Shown piece by piece: positions 46,945 through 60,328 of a stretch of 64,000 nt of DNA (the stretch's first letter is position 1; each line of letters opens with the position of its first letter). The notes under the pieces were generated by a model. That model had not been told where the DNA came from, ran no database searches, and worked only from the letters and a program-made list of their open reading frames with translations. Source of the DNA: Sparassis latifolia. Its lineage: Eukaryota; Basidiomycota; Agaricomycetes; Polyporales; Sparassidaceae. The position numbers were made by a program, and so were the translations under genes. Where the stretch lies: positions 1,550,001 to 1,614,000 of the forward strand of contig CM031562.1 of NCBI GenBank assembly GCA_018466975.1, in the 5' to 3' direction.

Positions 46945-49900
46945 ATGGCTAAAGGCAAAAAGTCCAGATCCACCCTCCACTCTGTCAAGATTCCCAATGG
47001 CAGGCCCGCAGTCCCTCCCAGTCATTCGTCTGAATCGCCCAAGACTCCCAAGACTCCCAAGACCCCCGCAGACGAGGGAATCGACTTCTTCGAGGCTGCA
47101 TTCAAGCAAGGAGACAAGCCGATCCGTGTCTACGAGCTGCAACTAGATCCTGATGGCGGTCCTAACAAGGACAGAGCTGTTGAGTGTCCTTTCCTTTTAG
47201 TATGCGTCGAGTGCACACTACGGAGGGCGTATGCTGTTGTTACGCCTTGTGATCAGAACTTCGACAGACTCTTCCCTCTGTTCTTGTCTCCATCCCTCCA
47301 TGTGTTAACCACGCTCCACAGTACGTGCGTCTTCCACCGGCCTATACGCCCTACGTCCTTCGTGTTTCCCTCGATGCAGGAACCCCTGCATCAAAGAACG
47401 GCGTGTTCAAAACCAATTTTCCCCTTGACGGCGGTCAATTTGCTCGTGATCGTTTTGCAGAGCGCAAGTATGTTTCATGTGTTAAGTTAATCGTATTTTC
47501 GCCTAATCGAACGATCTAGGCTTCCGACCAACTTCTCAAAGCCTATTCGGATCGATTTACCCATCTCGCAGGCGGGCGCATTTGTCTACTGGGTCGAGTA
47601 CGATGGCGACACTCCGGGTTCGCGCGTGAAGGGCCGAGAGGGCTACTTCAACATTGATCCCATCCTTCGTACTAGGGCGCGTTCACCCATCCTTTCCTCG
47701 GATGGGTCTATATCAGTGAGAGGTGGTACAGTGGGATCAGGCTATGTGGACCTCCCTCTTGATGGTATCTCCATCCTGACCGTTGTGTCGAAATGGATGG
47801 GTCTTACCACTTCATGGCCCGAATACTTCGCGGAAGCTAGTGCGAGAGGCTATAACATGCTCCACTGGACACCGCTTCAGGAGCGAGGTGAAAGCGACAG
47901 TCCTTACTCGATCAGGAACCAGCTCGTCTATGAATCATCCATGTTTCCGAGCGGAAAGCAGGACCTTGGATCGGACGGCGGTAAGGCGAAACTCGAGGAG
48001 ACGCTGAAGGTCGCCAAGGAAAAGTACGGATTGTTGAGTCTCATTGACGTCGTCTTGAATCACACCGCCAACGATAGTCCCTGGCTGCTTGATCATCCAG
48101 AAGCAGGTAGATCAGAGTGTGTCAAACCTGTCTGAGACGTCCTGACGTTCCTCCGTTTCTCAGGTTACAGCCCCGCGAACACTCCGCATTTGACTCCGGC
48201 CCTTGAGCTTGACGACGCCATAATCCAGTTCTCTGCTACACTCTCGTCACTTGGTCTGCCAACCGCTGTGAAGTCGCAGCATGACATAGACACTCTGGTC
48301 AGTAAATTCAGGGAATACATCAAGAAGCTCGACATGTGGCAGTACTACGTCCTCGATGTCTCCGCAGAACGTGGACGCGTAAAAGACGCGTTCAGAAAAA
48401 GGAATGTGAAGGCTTGGACCGGACCAGATGTTGCGCGCAAGAGTGTCGAGGAGCTCGCAGAGATCGTCAGGACTTCTGGGCAAATATTGGGTTATCGCAA
48501 ACTGGAGAAGAAGTTTGGTACTCACGTCGAGGGTCCCGTCGCAGCTGGGTTTGTCAAGGCTGCATTCGCAGACCTGGAAGACGACGGTAGCGCTCTGGCG
48601 GACGCTTGGGTGCGTGTTGTGGATGTGATAAACGTGCCTCTATATGAAGAGTGGAACGAAGACACAGAGGCCGCTCTAGATAGCATCAAGAATAGGCTGA
48701 AGTACACCCGACTAGACGACCATGGACCAAAGTTGGGACCTATCACCGAACAGTAAGCCTTCATGCTATTCTACGGGCTGCAATGATTGAGGCCGCTTCT
48801 CAGATCTCCATTGGTTGAGTTGTACTTCACTCGTCTTAACCACAAGGCCGAAAAAGATCCACTCAAGTATTCGCTTGCGAACAATGGGTGGATCTGGAAT
48901 GCCGATCCTCTCGCCAACTTCGCGTTGCCGCCATCGAAGGCATACCTTCGCCGAGAAGTCATCGTCTGGGGCGACTGCGTCAAGCTGCGTTATGGTGACG
49001 GTCCTTCGTCCAACCCATGGCTATGGGAGTACATGACGGAATATGTGACTTCACTCGCACGCACATTCGAGGGCTTCCGCATAGATAATTGTCACTCGAC
49101 CCCGCTTCATGTCGGCGTTAGGCTGCTTGACGCAGCGCGTGCCGCAAATCCGGATCTGTATGTATGCGCAGAGTTGTTCACCGGAAGCGAGGAGACCGAC
49201 ACGATCTTTGTGAGTCGGCTGGGCATCAATAGTTTGATCAGGGAGGCTGGGAATGCTTGGGATCCGAAGGAGTTTTCTCGGCTGCTCTACCGCCATGGTC
49301 TTGGGAAGCCAGTCGGTGCGTTATTTCTCCTCCAGCTACACCAGTTGACCGACTGTGGATATACAGGATCTATGGACAGTGCTTGTGTGACGAGCAAGGA
49401 AGAACTGCCACCCCCAACGGGCAAAGGTCCGACGCGCGAATGTCTCGTTATTCCGCACAACGGCTCCACGCCTCATGCACTATTCTTCGACCTCACGCAC
49501 GACAACGAGACGTACCTATTCAAGCGCTCTGCGGAAGACGCCCTGTCTACTGGCGCTTTGGTCGCCTTCTCGTACTCTGCGATCGGTTCGGTGAAAGGCT
49601 TTGATGATCTGTATCCGAAGCTACTGTATCTCGTTGGCGAGAAGCGGAAATATGAGATCACTGGGCTGGGGGAAAGCAGCGGCATAGCGAAGGCGAAGCA
49701 TCTCTTGAATGCGCTGCACACTGAGATGGCACTCGGTGGTTACGAGGAGGGACATGTCCACCAGGAGAATGAGGTGAGTTGACGGAAACATCTTTCTACC
49801 TGCTGACTATTCAACGATGATCGCAGTACATCGTGCTAACTCGCGCTCAGCCGGCAACGCAGAAGGGATATGTGCTAGTAGTACACACAGCGTTCTCGAA

Positions 49901-52525
49901 GGGATCAAAGGACCGTGGACATAGTGAATATCTTCCTTGCACATTTTTTATTTTCGCCTCATGTCATTCTTGCAACAGTCACCCCAATCAAGCTTCGACT
50001 GACCAAGGCAAAATTCATATATGGCGCTAGTATCGATATCTCGTCTTACGAAATCGACAATGATGCCAAGACTCTATACGGTCTCCCAAGCAAGTTGGTA
50101 GAGATGCCCAATATCGTCGTACCCCAAGGTCTCGATCATGAAGGGCCTTACTCTGAGATCGTCGTGCCAGAGTATTTCCCGCCCGGAAGTTTTATGCTGT
50201 TCGAGACACACCTCCAGAACCTCGATTTGAGCCTTGACGAATTCTGCAAATCTGGCGCGAACGCAGCGTTTGAGGATCTCAACCTTGTTGACCTCAATGT
50301 GATGCTGCACCGGGCGGACGGCGAAGAGAGAGACGCTACTGACAGTAAGATATCGACCTACGTGATACCTGGAATGGGCAATCTCGTTTATTGTGGCCTG
50401 GAGGGTTGGATGCACCCGCTGAGACATATCATGCGATACAACGACCTTGGGCACCCTCTATGCGGGCATTTGCGGGAGGGTTCATGGGCTTTGGACTACG
50501 TCCATGAGCGGTTGTCTGAGTGAGTGATCTTCCCGCTCTTCGCTGGCCTTCTTGCGTGTGCTGATCGTGTTTAATAGGCAAACAACCTCGTTCCCGAACT
50601 TGGCGAAACCGGCGGCATGGTTCAAAGAGAGGTTCGAGCGGATCAAGACAAGCGTGCCGCCTTTCATGAGGCCGAAATACTTTGCCATCGTCATCTCAGA
50701 GGCCTATAAGGTCGCGCGGCGGCTTGCCATCGAACAATGCTCGGAGTTTGTTTTCACTGGGCACTCGTTTACGCAGGATCTTGCGCTGTGTTCTGTGCAA
50801 ATGCACGGACTGGTCAAGTCTGCGTCGCTCGACCCTGGAAAGCCTACACCGTCCCTTGCCGCTGGATTGCCCCACTTCGCCTCGGGGTGGGCGAGGTGCT
50901 GGGGACGAGATGTATTCATCTCGCTCCGCGGTTTGTTCCTCACAACGGGCAACTTTGCCGGTGCGAAGGCTCACATCTTGTCCTTCGCATCGACTTTGAA
51001 GCATGGCTTGATCCCTAACCTCCTCGACTCCGTCCGAAACCCCAGGTGAGATTCCCATACCATCGCTTGAACGTTGCAGACTAAGTTACTGTGCAGGTAC
51101 AACTCCCGTGACTCACCTTGGTGGATGTTGCAAAACATCCAAGACTACGTGCTTAGTGCTCCGGACGGTCTCGCCTTACTTTCCGAATCAGTCAAGCGAC
51201 GTTTCCCGAAGGATGATACCTGGGTTGCATGGAACGATCCCATGGCGTACGCCTACTCCAGCACGATTGCGGAAATCATCCAGGAGATCCTGCAGCGTCA
51301 TGCCGACGGAATCTCGTTCCGTGAACACAATGCCGGCCCGAACTTGGATATGCAGATGAAAGACGAGGGCTTCAACATCGACATCAAGGTGGACTGGAAC
51401 ACCGGTCTCATCGTGGGTGGTAACCAGCACAATTGCGGTACTTGGATGGACAAGATGGGAGAGTCAGTGAAGGCCGGCACGAAGGGTGTTCCGGGTACAC
51501 CGCGCGATGGTGCCCCAGTGGAGATTACGGGGCTGCTGAAGAGCACGTTGAGGTGGTTGAATCAACTGTCTAGTGCTGGGATATTCCCCTTCAAAGGCGT
51601 CGAAGCTGAGAGTGAGTGTAGGTGCCCTTGTGGCATGACGCATCCTGACGTTTAGTGCACAGTCGATGGTAAACGACGGCTAGTCACGTACAAAGAGTGG
51701 GATGACTTGCTGCAGACGTCGTTCGAGCAATGCTACTACGTGCCATTAGGTAAGTGTCGTATACCTTGAGTATACCCACAGCATGTTCACTTTAATCAGA
51801 CGCAGAGGAAGATCACAAGTACTTCGTCAACCCAGCCATCATCAATCGCAGAGGCATCTACAAGGATGTCTTCGGGTCGGGACCGAGGAGAGAGTGGTCG
51901 GACTATCAGTTCCGTCCCAATTTCCCAATCGCAATGACCGTTGCGCCGGAGCTGTTCGACCCACAGCACGCCCTTCAAGCGCTCAGGCTCGCCGATCAGG
52001 TTCTGCGGGGCCCCCTCGGTATGAAGACTTTGGATCCCGCAGACATACAATATCGACCATACTACGATAACTCAAACGATGGCACTGATCCAGCCATTGC
52101 CAAGGGTTTGAACTACCATAATGTGAGTACTCGCTCAACATGTACGTCACCGACGGACGGAAGTCTAATCATACAACGAAGGGACCTGAGTGGGGATGGC
52201 CGTTGGGCTACTTCCTTCGCGCTTATTTATACTTTGACACGCGTGTTGGCGCCGGTAAAGAGGTGTGGCCCTTTTTTTACTGTGTGGTGTGATGTGGCTG
52301 AGCTTCATTGAATAATAGGATCCCACACAGACGCTCCATTACCTTCACCGATACCTTCTCGCCCCGCGAAGCCATGTCCAACACGATCCATGGGCTGGTT
52401 TGCCCGAACTCACGAACAGGGATGGCGAGCTGTGTCGTGATTCATGCAACACGCAGGCGTGGAGTGCGAGCACCGTACTTGACTTCCTGCAGGAGGTGCA
52501 CAAGTTGAGCGCTACGTCTGGGTGA
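46945..52525 (+). CDS. GDB1: Glycogen debranching enzyme
   Basis: A bifunctional cytosolic enzyme (4-alpha-glucanotransferase plus amylo-1,6-glucosidase) for glycogen breakdown. The start MAKGKKSRSTLHS precedes a KTPKTPKTP repeat and an N-terminal domain (YELQLDPDGGPNKD). The GH13-like transferase half shows GYNMLHWTPLQERGESDSPY, LIDVVLNHTANDSPWL, the catalytic-region FRIDNCHSTPLHVG and PDLYVCAELFTGSEETD. The glucosidase half shows LPHFASGWARCWGRDVFISL, LLDSVRNPRYNSRDSPWW, NQHNCGTWMDKMGES and GTPRDGAPVEITGLLKS. The C-terminus is EWGWPLGYFLRAYLYFD, then HVQHDPWAGLPELTN, with TGA at 52523-52525. There are about a dozen short introns and the size is about 1,500 residues, as expected. The promoter is unusual (ACGCGT cluster). 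Confidence 0.95.
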
Positions 52526-52830
52526 ACGCCGCTTCCATCAGTCCTTGAAGGACGAGATTGTGTCGTTTCCCATGGATCCTCTTGCATTAAGGGTGTATCT
52601 TCTTAGTAGATCGCTTGACGTTAGCGTTTCGGCATGTTTTATTTATTCACTTGCAATTCAGCGTATGCGATATGCATAGCACTTCGAACTTGAGACCATG
52701 GAGATGAAGCGCTAGCGCGAGCGCTTTTGCAGAGGTTTTCGGTTGTATGACATAATTCACGTTGACCGTCACAATCTCTCGATCTCCTCACTCTCAGGTT
52801 CTGGTATTAGCCTGCTTAGATGCTTTGCGC
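52526..52830. other. Intergenic between GDB1 and PAT1
   Basis: Both genes read rightward. A perfect 20-bp interrupted palindrome, AAGCGCT (52707-52713) and AGCGCTT (52720-52726), lies about 110 bases before the PAT1 start. Nothing else is seen. Confidence 0.5.
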
Positions 52831-55800
52831 ATGTCTTTCTTCGGATTTGAACAACCGGACTTGGAGAGCGAGAGGCGCAAATTTCTACAGGGTGGTCTGA
52901 GCGCACAAAATGAAGATCTAGCCGTGTATACATGGGGCGAAGATAGTTACGATGGTCTCGGTGATGCTCTGCAAGAGCGTGGCGACGAGCTGAACGATGA
53001 GACATTTGGAAGCACTGGGGCGGTAGGTGAGCGCAAACCCTTTGATTGATCGTGTGTTAGGGTGTTGAGCCCGGGTAACAAGGCAAGGACTTTGATTTTT
53101 CGAATACCACCCTGCCTCAGGATGGCCGACACGCTCCTCATGAATCCAACAGAGATCTACAAAGAGCTCAAGTCCTTGAACAGGAGATCTCCCAGGTTCC
53201 CAGCTCCAATACACCTTGTATGATGCCCACAGACTACCTCCTCTTGCGCATCTTATCTTTTGTGCGCAGCCCGTTCATCGCATACATTGGAGTCTGTATG
53301 GGACAACAAGTCTCCCTTCTCCGTTCTTCCTCGGTTGAATGGTGCAAGTCGCGCTTCCGAGAAGTCGTCAGCGCAGCCATCCTCGAAGTTCTCACCGTTC
53401 GCCACAACGGCGCCGCAAGCGTCGACATCGCAGCCGAATGTGAGTATGTCTAGCGCGTCTAATCTCCACAAGGGCATCCATACACTTGAGGAGATAGAGG
53501 CAGAGATGCTTGCAGCTTCTCAGCACGCACAATTATCCCCCACTTTGTCTCAGAGCCCTCTTCGAGGACAGGTAGTCCGGCAGACTACCCCTCTACATGG
53601 AGGAACGCCGCCCCCTCGTATGCACCCACATTCTCAGTCTCCGCGGTTCCATCATCAGCAGCAGCAACACCAGATTCACATCCTGCAACTGCAGCAACAG
53701 CAACAACAGGAGCAACAGCGCCAACTATTGGAGTTGCAGGAGCAGCGGGATCGTCAGCACCACCGGCAGCTTCTTGAATTGCAGGAGCAGCTCAGATTGG
53801 AGGAACTTGAGAGGCAGCGTCAAATTCGGCTGCAGCAGATCCAGTCCGGCACGAATCACAACCTCCAGATTGTCAATACCATGCACCAGCGACATCCTTC
53901 TTTGAGCCCTTCCATGGTCGATCGCCAGCTTCGTCGATTAGGTCGACAGTCGCCCGCGCTTTCCCAAATTCAGATGGAAGTTCCGTTTCAGCATAGCATG
54001 CAGTATCTCCCGCAAGATATCCAGACGCAGCAGCGTCTCTTGGCCGAAATGGCGCAAGCGGAGTTTATTAACAGTATGCAGCCCTCGGGGCCACAGTCTG
54101 AGAGAGAGGCGAGGGAGGAGCGCGAAATGCAAGAAATGCTGAGAGAGGAGGCGATGCGCAAGATCATGGAAGCAGAAAGGATGGAGGAGAGGAGGCGAAG
54201 AAAGTTGACGAAGATTGCCCATATGGTATGTTCCATACCACTCGATCCTGAAGTCTAGTGCTATACGGATGGATTGACGTGATACTTAGGCCCGTTACAA
54301 CGATCTCATGACGCAGTCCGACAAGGATTTCATTACTCGTATTCAAGTCTCGCAGCTTGTCACTCAGGATCCGTATGCGGACGATTTTTATGCTCAAGTC
54401 TACGGCGCTATCATACGTTCTCGTATGGGTGTCCAGTCGCAGGATGAACGCGTCTTGAAATTCGGTTCAGGCGGTGGCGTCGGACTGGGAATGGCCCAGC
54501 GGGGGGCCGGTAGACGTCAGAGCGCGATGCAGCGTATGGAGGCGCAAGTTGAGAGGATTGTGAATAATGCGAGATTGAGAGAAAAGGAGAAAATTTGTAA
54601 GCAATATCTCGCGTGTTGGAGGCGTGTCATTTTGACTTTTCACCCCTTGACAGCACTGAACAGCCTCCAGGGTGCCTTGGGGAAAACATCTGGTCGAAGT
54701 TACAAAGCAGCGCCTCGTCAACTCCTTCAAGTTGACTCCGGCAGTTCAACCTCGCCTACTCTTTCTCCTGCTCATGCGCATATTTCCAAAGCAGACACTA
54801 CAAGACATGCTGATAGAGCGGGAGCGGCAAAAGAGGCCGCAAAGTTCGGCCGTGAAGCTCTTGGCAGTGCCGCGGAGGTGTGTACAGCATAATTTGGATT
54901 TCATGAGTTAATCTGATCAATATATCATTAGATGAATGGCCTCGAGCATAAGGATCCATTAACTCACCGCCAGACTCTCATAATTTTGGAACATCTTTAT
55001 GATCTGGTTCTCGAGGTCGAACAGCAACGGCGAGATCAACCTCCCGAAGATGAGGGATTTGAGGCCTGGTAGGCTTGCAGACGTTCTACCTTGGGCCGAA
55101 CTGATACAGCTTCGTCGACAAGGAATGCTGGTTTTACTGTGTTAGTGCAACAACTCTGGGACGGACTACAGGTCATGGTACCTTTGGAAACAAGGTGCCG
55201 TATATTATTTAGCACGAGCAATCTGTCTGGTGTTAACACGTTACTCGCCCTACAGTAATCCTCATCCATTTATCTCTCTACTTACCCCCATCAAAGGGAA
55301 AAGGATGCTTCCACGAGTTGCCCGTCATCTGAGCACACAGCAAATGTTGACTGTGCTCACCCTTCTAGTTGCATGCTTCTCCCAGTTGGACGTCGTAATT
55401 AAAGCTCCGATCCTTGATTCTCTCGAGGAATCCCAGGAGCGCGCGGACGTTGATAACCAGACGGAGGCATTTCTGTCGAGCGTCATTCAAAGTATCTTGC
55501 CTGTAGTAGCGAAGGCAGGTTTGAGACTCGTTAGCGGACTCCTGGGTCTTCTGCTTGAACTCAGTAACATTGTTGCGATCACTCGCACACAGGTGCGTGT
55601 GTTGCTCACGTATGAGAGTTAGTGATAGTAACTCTACTTGAAACAGCCTGGCATCGCTTTGTTAACCCTTTTCTTGAGTCGAGTAGAGGTCATCAAGCAA
55701 AATATGGCTACTGCTACGGAGATCTCCGAATTGCCATCACCAGAAGAGACAGAGCAGTGGTACGCTCGCCATTGAAAACCAATTATGATTGCCACGCTGA

Positions 55801-56147
55801 TCTACGTGCTCAGGCAACTGATGTTCGACCATTTGTTCCAACTTTTGGCGCCACATTTGATTTTCCTGTTCCCATCTGTTCGCCAGAATGCGATCTCCGG
55901 CGTTGGCTACAACAATATCCCTGACGCAGATGTCATCGACCAGCGGGTCTGGCAATTCTTGGCTGCGCTCGCTTTGCATGCATCATTGGAGCAACAACAA
56001 GTGCTCGTCACAACGTTACGCGAGATTGTATTGGAAAACGTGACCAGAGGATGGGTTTCAGATGCGGATGAGAAGAGGAAGAAACTGGCGAATGTTAATA
56101 TCTTTTTAAACGCACTCGGCCTGGATAGCTCTCAGATTGCAGTGTAA
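52831..56147 (+). CDS. PAT1: mRNA decapping activator Pat1
   Basis: A P-body scaffold that links Lsm1-7, Dhh1 and Dcp1/2 to activate decapping. The start MSFFGFEQPDLESERRKFLQ contains the acidic F/GF N-terminal Dhh1-binding type motif. Next come YTWGEDSYDGLGDAL, then DFDFSNTTLPQ and a long disordered Gln-rich region (53640-53870). The conserved Pat1 core is MTQSDKDFITRIQVSQLVTQ, DPYADDFYAQVYGAI and NPHPFISLLTPIKGKRMLPR. The C-terminal alpha-helical superhelix ends NVNIFLNALGLDSSQIAV at 56147. Some middle exons (54890-55230) are short and their borders are approximate. Confidence 0.92.
53650..53735 (+). repeat. CAG/CAA-rich polyglutamine tract in PAT1
   Basis: Mixed CAG/CAA codons encode runs of glutamine in the disordered linker of Pat1, a class of low-complexity segment associated with P-body condensation. 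The mixed codons argue against simple replication slippage. Confidence 0.75.
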
Positions 56148-56201
56148 TTGTACTGTGTCATATCTATATCGGCAGATAAATAGTACGTGCAGCCTACAGT
56201 A

Positions 56202-58943
56202 TCACGGTGTGGGCTGAAAAACGGTATTCTGGAGACAAAGTAGGTCCGCTGCATCGTGCATAGTGATCGGGGAATCTACACATCCAGTCAATTCGTCCCT
56301 GCGGAGCCTTCCACGTTGCACCAATGACTCCTCCGCGGTCGGCAATCCTAGCAGGTCAAGTACAGGCATTTCCTGCCATCGAGGTAGGGTTCCGCCGGGG
56401 AGGTCCAGAAGTCCAGTGACAAGGGGTGACAACCAGTCAATCACATCAGGCAGCGCCATGAGCGGGAGCAAGAAGAGCCTCTTCTTCCGCAGGTAAGTCT
56501 CGCTCGGCACGTCCTTGACGTGGGACCCAGCTTCTAGATGGTTTGTCGACAAAGAGATGTAATCTTCGTAATTTGGGTACAGCATGACGTAGCCACGGAG
56601 GTACACAAGTTCGATGAAGTATTTCTTCCATGAGCGCGACCAGTTGTTTGAGCGCACTGCGGGCACCACAGCCTCGTCGACGTCCCAGGCGTACTCGGAG
56701 AGACGAAATGCCAGATATGCGTGGAACTCGCGCCACTGCTCGGGGAAGTAGACTGCGCCCCAACTGCATGGGATCTGCGAAAGGTAAGGAGTGATTGGAT
56801 CCGGTAGGTTAGCTGCTGCGAATGCGCTACGGGCGTTGAAGGCGTGGCGTCCTTCAGGGCGGAGTTCAAGGTGCTTCTGTTGGTAGAGACTTATTCCGAA
56901 GAGCTGAGGAGATACATTTTGGGGAGCGCCGTATCTAGGTTGAAACTTCATATTTGACTTTCAACGGTGGAGAAAATCGTACCTGTAGCGTAGAATAGAC
57001 ATCTTGATCCAAGCGTAGAACAGCGGCGAAACCTCCACATCGTCTTCTAGGATGAGGCCGTAGGAGTGGTTGGAGTGTGGATACCATGACTCGACAACAG
57101 CTGGGAGTAGTCCACCATGGATAACGCGGTGGTGGATGGACACACGTCCGTGCTCCCACTCAAACTCGTCCACGAGATCCAATGTCTCTGGGTCGGCAGT
57201 CTGGTCAAGGTTTATGCGCAAATCAAGGGAGTCTCCAAAGTATCGCGCGGATGACAATGAGGACAAGAGACGATTGAGTGACCAAGGTCTGTCATTTGTG
57301 ACCACCGAGATATCGACTTGAGGCATATGCCAATCTACACGTCGGGCATCAACATAGCTCGACATTCAACACCGGACAAACATACCCATCCACTCTTGTA
57401 ATGATAGCGTCCCCATCCAGTCACAGTAGGGGAGATCACCCTGAGGAATGTGGACCATCGATGGTCTGTCGTGATTACGGCGGTATTCTAACAGGAGATC
57501 AATGTAAAAGGAAGGTTGACTGCGGTCGGAAGATGCAATGATCACGTCGACGGCGGGACCTAGGGTTTGAAGCCAGTCAGAGATGTCACTTTCTGCCTTG
57601 AAACCGGATTCAGGCCAACGATACGACTCGTACTTGAGTCGGCAATCGGCGTCAGAAAACACTTGATGATCTCCAGCATCAACGAAGTCTTTTGTTCGTG
57701 TGGCCGCCTCAGCATACAACAGCGCGTGCAATCTGTAGCCGTGGCGCAGCAGTCGACAAGCAGCAGGAGAGAACATCCTCAAATCTCGTAGAGAAGGGAA
57801 CAGGAGAAGGAATGAACTGGAGGAGTCTGCCATATTCGCTGAGATGCCGGACGACTGGTGTACGCTTAGATTGGGAGAGAGCTGAATCGTGTCGAGGCCA
57901 AGCATATCGAAAGGATCAAAGGGGGAAGGATCAACAGGAGCTCGATGTAAGTCTTGCATTTGATCAAACGGACACCATTCGGAGCCAGCTGCTCGAGATC
58001 CAATCACGAGTCCCCCAGACATGTCTGATCGTGCTCGGGCAACTTGCTCTCCCAGAGAATACCAGACGCCATACGTAGGGTCGGGAGTCAAGTCAATATC
58101 AGGTACAAGTGATGATGGCATGATAAGTGGTGGCACCAAGAACACAGCAGATTCCGGCTGGTCTGACGCTGAAAGGCAAGTCAAATTGCTAGAGACAGAG
58201 GCGAAGCCGTGTGGCCCAATGGGAAGATCTATCGAAGTAGACTTGAATGATAACAGTAGCTCGTGAGTGCCATTTTCAACACTTTTCAGGCCGCTGCTGT
58301 CGAGAAGGAGCACAAAATCGGCGGTCGCCTGCCGAGCAGCGCGCAGGATAACCATGTCCTCGTCCGTGTCTGGTAACCACGAAAGCAACGAAAGCTCTGT
58401 GTGCACATCTCTGGATTCTTCTGTAGAGAATACCGTACGAAGGATTTTGCGGATTTCCCCATGGAGAGATCGGGGAGATACTAGAACAATTTCCGACAGC
58501 TGGAGGTCACAAACAAGAAGTGTGCGCAGGTTCGCTGCAAGAGCTGAGACGGATGAGATTGTAACGGGAAATATCGCAGTACAAGACGATGAACTATAAG
58601 GACTGACGGGGAGAGTCGATTGATTGTTGGAGATCGCTGCCATTGAAAGGGATGGTAACGGGTCCACGGTCGGCTGAAGTTGTTCGATAATCGGACGCCT
58701 AGCCACTCTTGAACCAAATACCATCGGAGATATATCAGTCTTGACGTTCAAGTGATTCGGTATTGGTGAGTCATGCACAGGAACAGGAGGAAGCAGATAC
58801 CACAGGATGAATGCACATAAGCACAAGACGATTATCCTCCACCCAGCCCTGCATGTTCCTGCCTGCGTGTTCCTTCTGCGTGCCTTCAGTACCGGAGAGC
58901 TGGGTTGTGAAGTGTCTGGCGTGCAGTGAAAGAGTTTCGACAT
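56202..58943 (-). CDS. Type II membrane glycosyltransferase-like protein
   Basis: A predicted Golgi/ER lumenal enzyme with a GT-A-type nucleotide-sugar fold; donor and acceptor are unknown. The start MSKLFHCTPDTSQ (58943) gives a short cytosolic tail with RARRRNT-like basic residues and one signal-anchor helix (IIVLCLCAFILWYLL). A large lumenal domain of about 480 residues follows. The catalytic-looking part is in exon 2 (about 57365-56960). It starts ISVVTNDRPWSLNRLLSSLS and carries the acidic metal-site motif LILEDDVEVSPLFYAWIKMS. The C-terminal exon (56951-56202) holds PCSWGAVYFPEQWREFHAYL and ends NTVFQPTP. The DxD-like EDD and the sequence around it are typical of fungal GT2-like proteins. 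Three exons. It is divergent from TMA16 by 171 bases. Confidence 0.72.
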
Positions 58944-59114
58944 CTTCAAATTGAACGACACGAATGAACGAGTCAACGCTTCAAGCTTCAATATTCAATG
59001 TTTGGCGTCGCAACCACACAACCTTCCAAAACGGGACTCGCTCGGAGTCAGATCAATCTGGAAAGCATAACTTGAAAAACATCGTAAATTGGCAGGATCT
59101 CATACGTTTTAGCG

Positions 59115-59876
59115 ATGTCACCACCGAAGACTAGCAAGCAAGCCACAGAAAAGAAGAAAGAGAAGGTCTTCCACCCACAGTCTCGCAAAGCTGGACAAAT
59201 AATCCGCACACAGCACCGCAAAAGCAAGCTTGCTGAGCTCGCGAAGAACCGATCCAAAAAACATGACCACAGAGGTGCGTAATGCTCTGCTTTTATGACT
59301 CAGAGATGTGCTCACGACCGCGCAGTCGATATATTCACTTTTTTTTACTCTGCCCTGCCACCAGAAGGCAGTGTACTGTCTTTGGAGGACCTGCATACCA
59401 TCATCCGGGACATATGGCTCGCTCGATTTGACGCCGAACTCGAGGAAGAGCGAGCTTCCAGGCGAAAGGGTCGTCCGAAGAGTGTGAAGGAGCAGAAGAT
59501 GGAGGAAATAAAGTTGAGAGAGTCAGAGGAGTATCGCACTGGTTTAGGTGGGTTCCCTTTGTCATCATGCAACACCTCATAGAAAATTTTCTGTTCAGAG
59601 GTCATTGACCTGACGGACCTACCAAACGTCGAACTGTTCAGACGCTGGGATCAGAAGGAGGCAGCATATATTCAGCAACTACGTTTCATCCGACTGTCGA
59701 GCAGCACGCCCGATCATGCGATGGTATCGCGTCCAGGCAAACATCCGTTCTTGAAGAGAGATGTTGCCGTGAGCGATGTTTCTGAGGATCAAATGGATAC
59801 TGACGATGCACCATTGCTAATGGAAGCTCCGTCTCGTTTCGGGTCTACAATAATGACGATGGATGCGCCATTCTAG
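59115..59876 (+). CDS. TMA16: Translation-machinery-associated protein 16
   Basis: A nucleolar 60S pre-ribosome-associated protein. The start MSPPKTSKQATEKKKEKVFH is followed by HPQSRKAGQIIRTQHRKSKL and AELAKNRSKKH, the conserved basic Tma16 N-terminus (HP.SRKA.Q..R..HR..KL). Exon 2 encodes FTFFYSALPPEGSVLSLEDL, LARFDAELEEERASRRKGRP and EEIKLRESEEYRTGL. Exon 3 encodes VIDLTDLPNVELFRRWDQKE and the tail, ending MTMDAPF with TAG at 59874-59876. Size is about 200 residues and the order of motifs fits the family. Confidence 0.88.
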
Positions 59877-60328
59877 TATGTGGCACGATTGTTTGGTTAA
59901 AGAAACCCTGATCGATTATAGGTGTTAGGCTTGTGCTCTGACTTCGGCACGTTGTCGTGAGCGTTGATTCTCACTGTACGCAAAGAAGGGCGGTTCATAT
60001 TCCCATTGAGGACCTTGGACGTTGATCTTCAAGATTAATGGAGGAGCAGGACAATGTGCACAGAGCCACGTGCGCATTGTCCGCATGCGTAGATGCTATG
60101 TCCAGCAGGCTCATGCCGCCATGGGTGCCTGCAGGCTCTCAATAAGCCACTCACATCTGCTGTTCTAGCACAGCTCACATATCCATGATCGACTGATATA
60201 CTTGTCCCACTTACGAGAAGTCTACTTGTAATGCTTGGGTAGCTACAAAAATCAGCTATGCAGCCTGTATGGAAACCATCAGAGGAATATGTAGTACGTA
60301 TGAAACTGAGGCAAGGGTGTTAAAGACG
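59877..60328. other. Convergent intergenic region TMA16 / unknown gene
   Basis: No coding frame with support on either strand, no RNA gene recognised, no repeat. Probably two 3' flanks. Confidence 0.45.
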
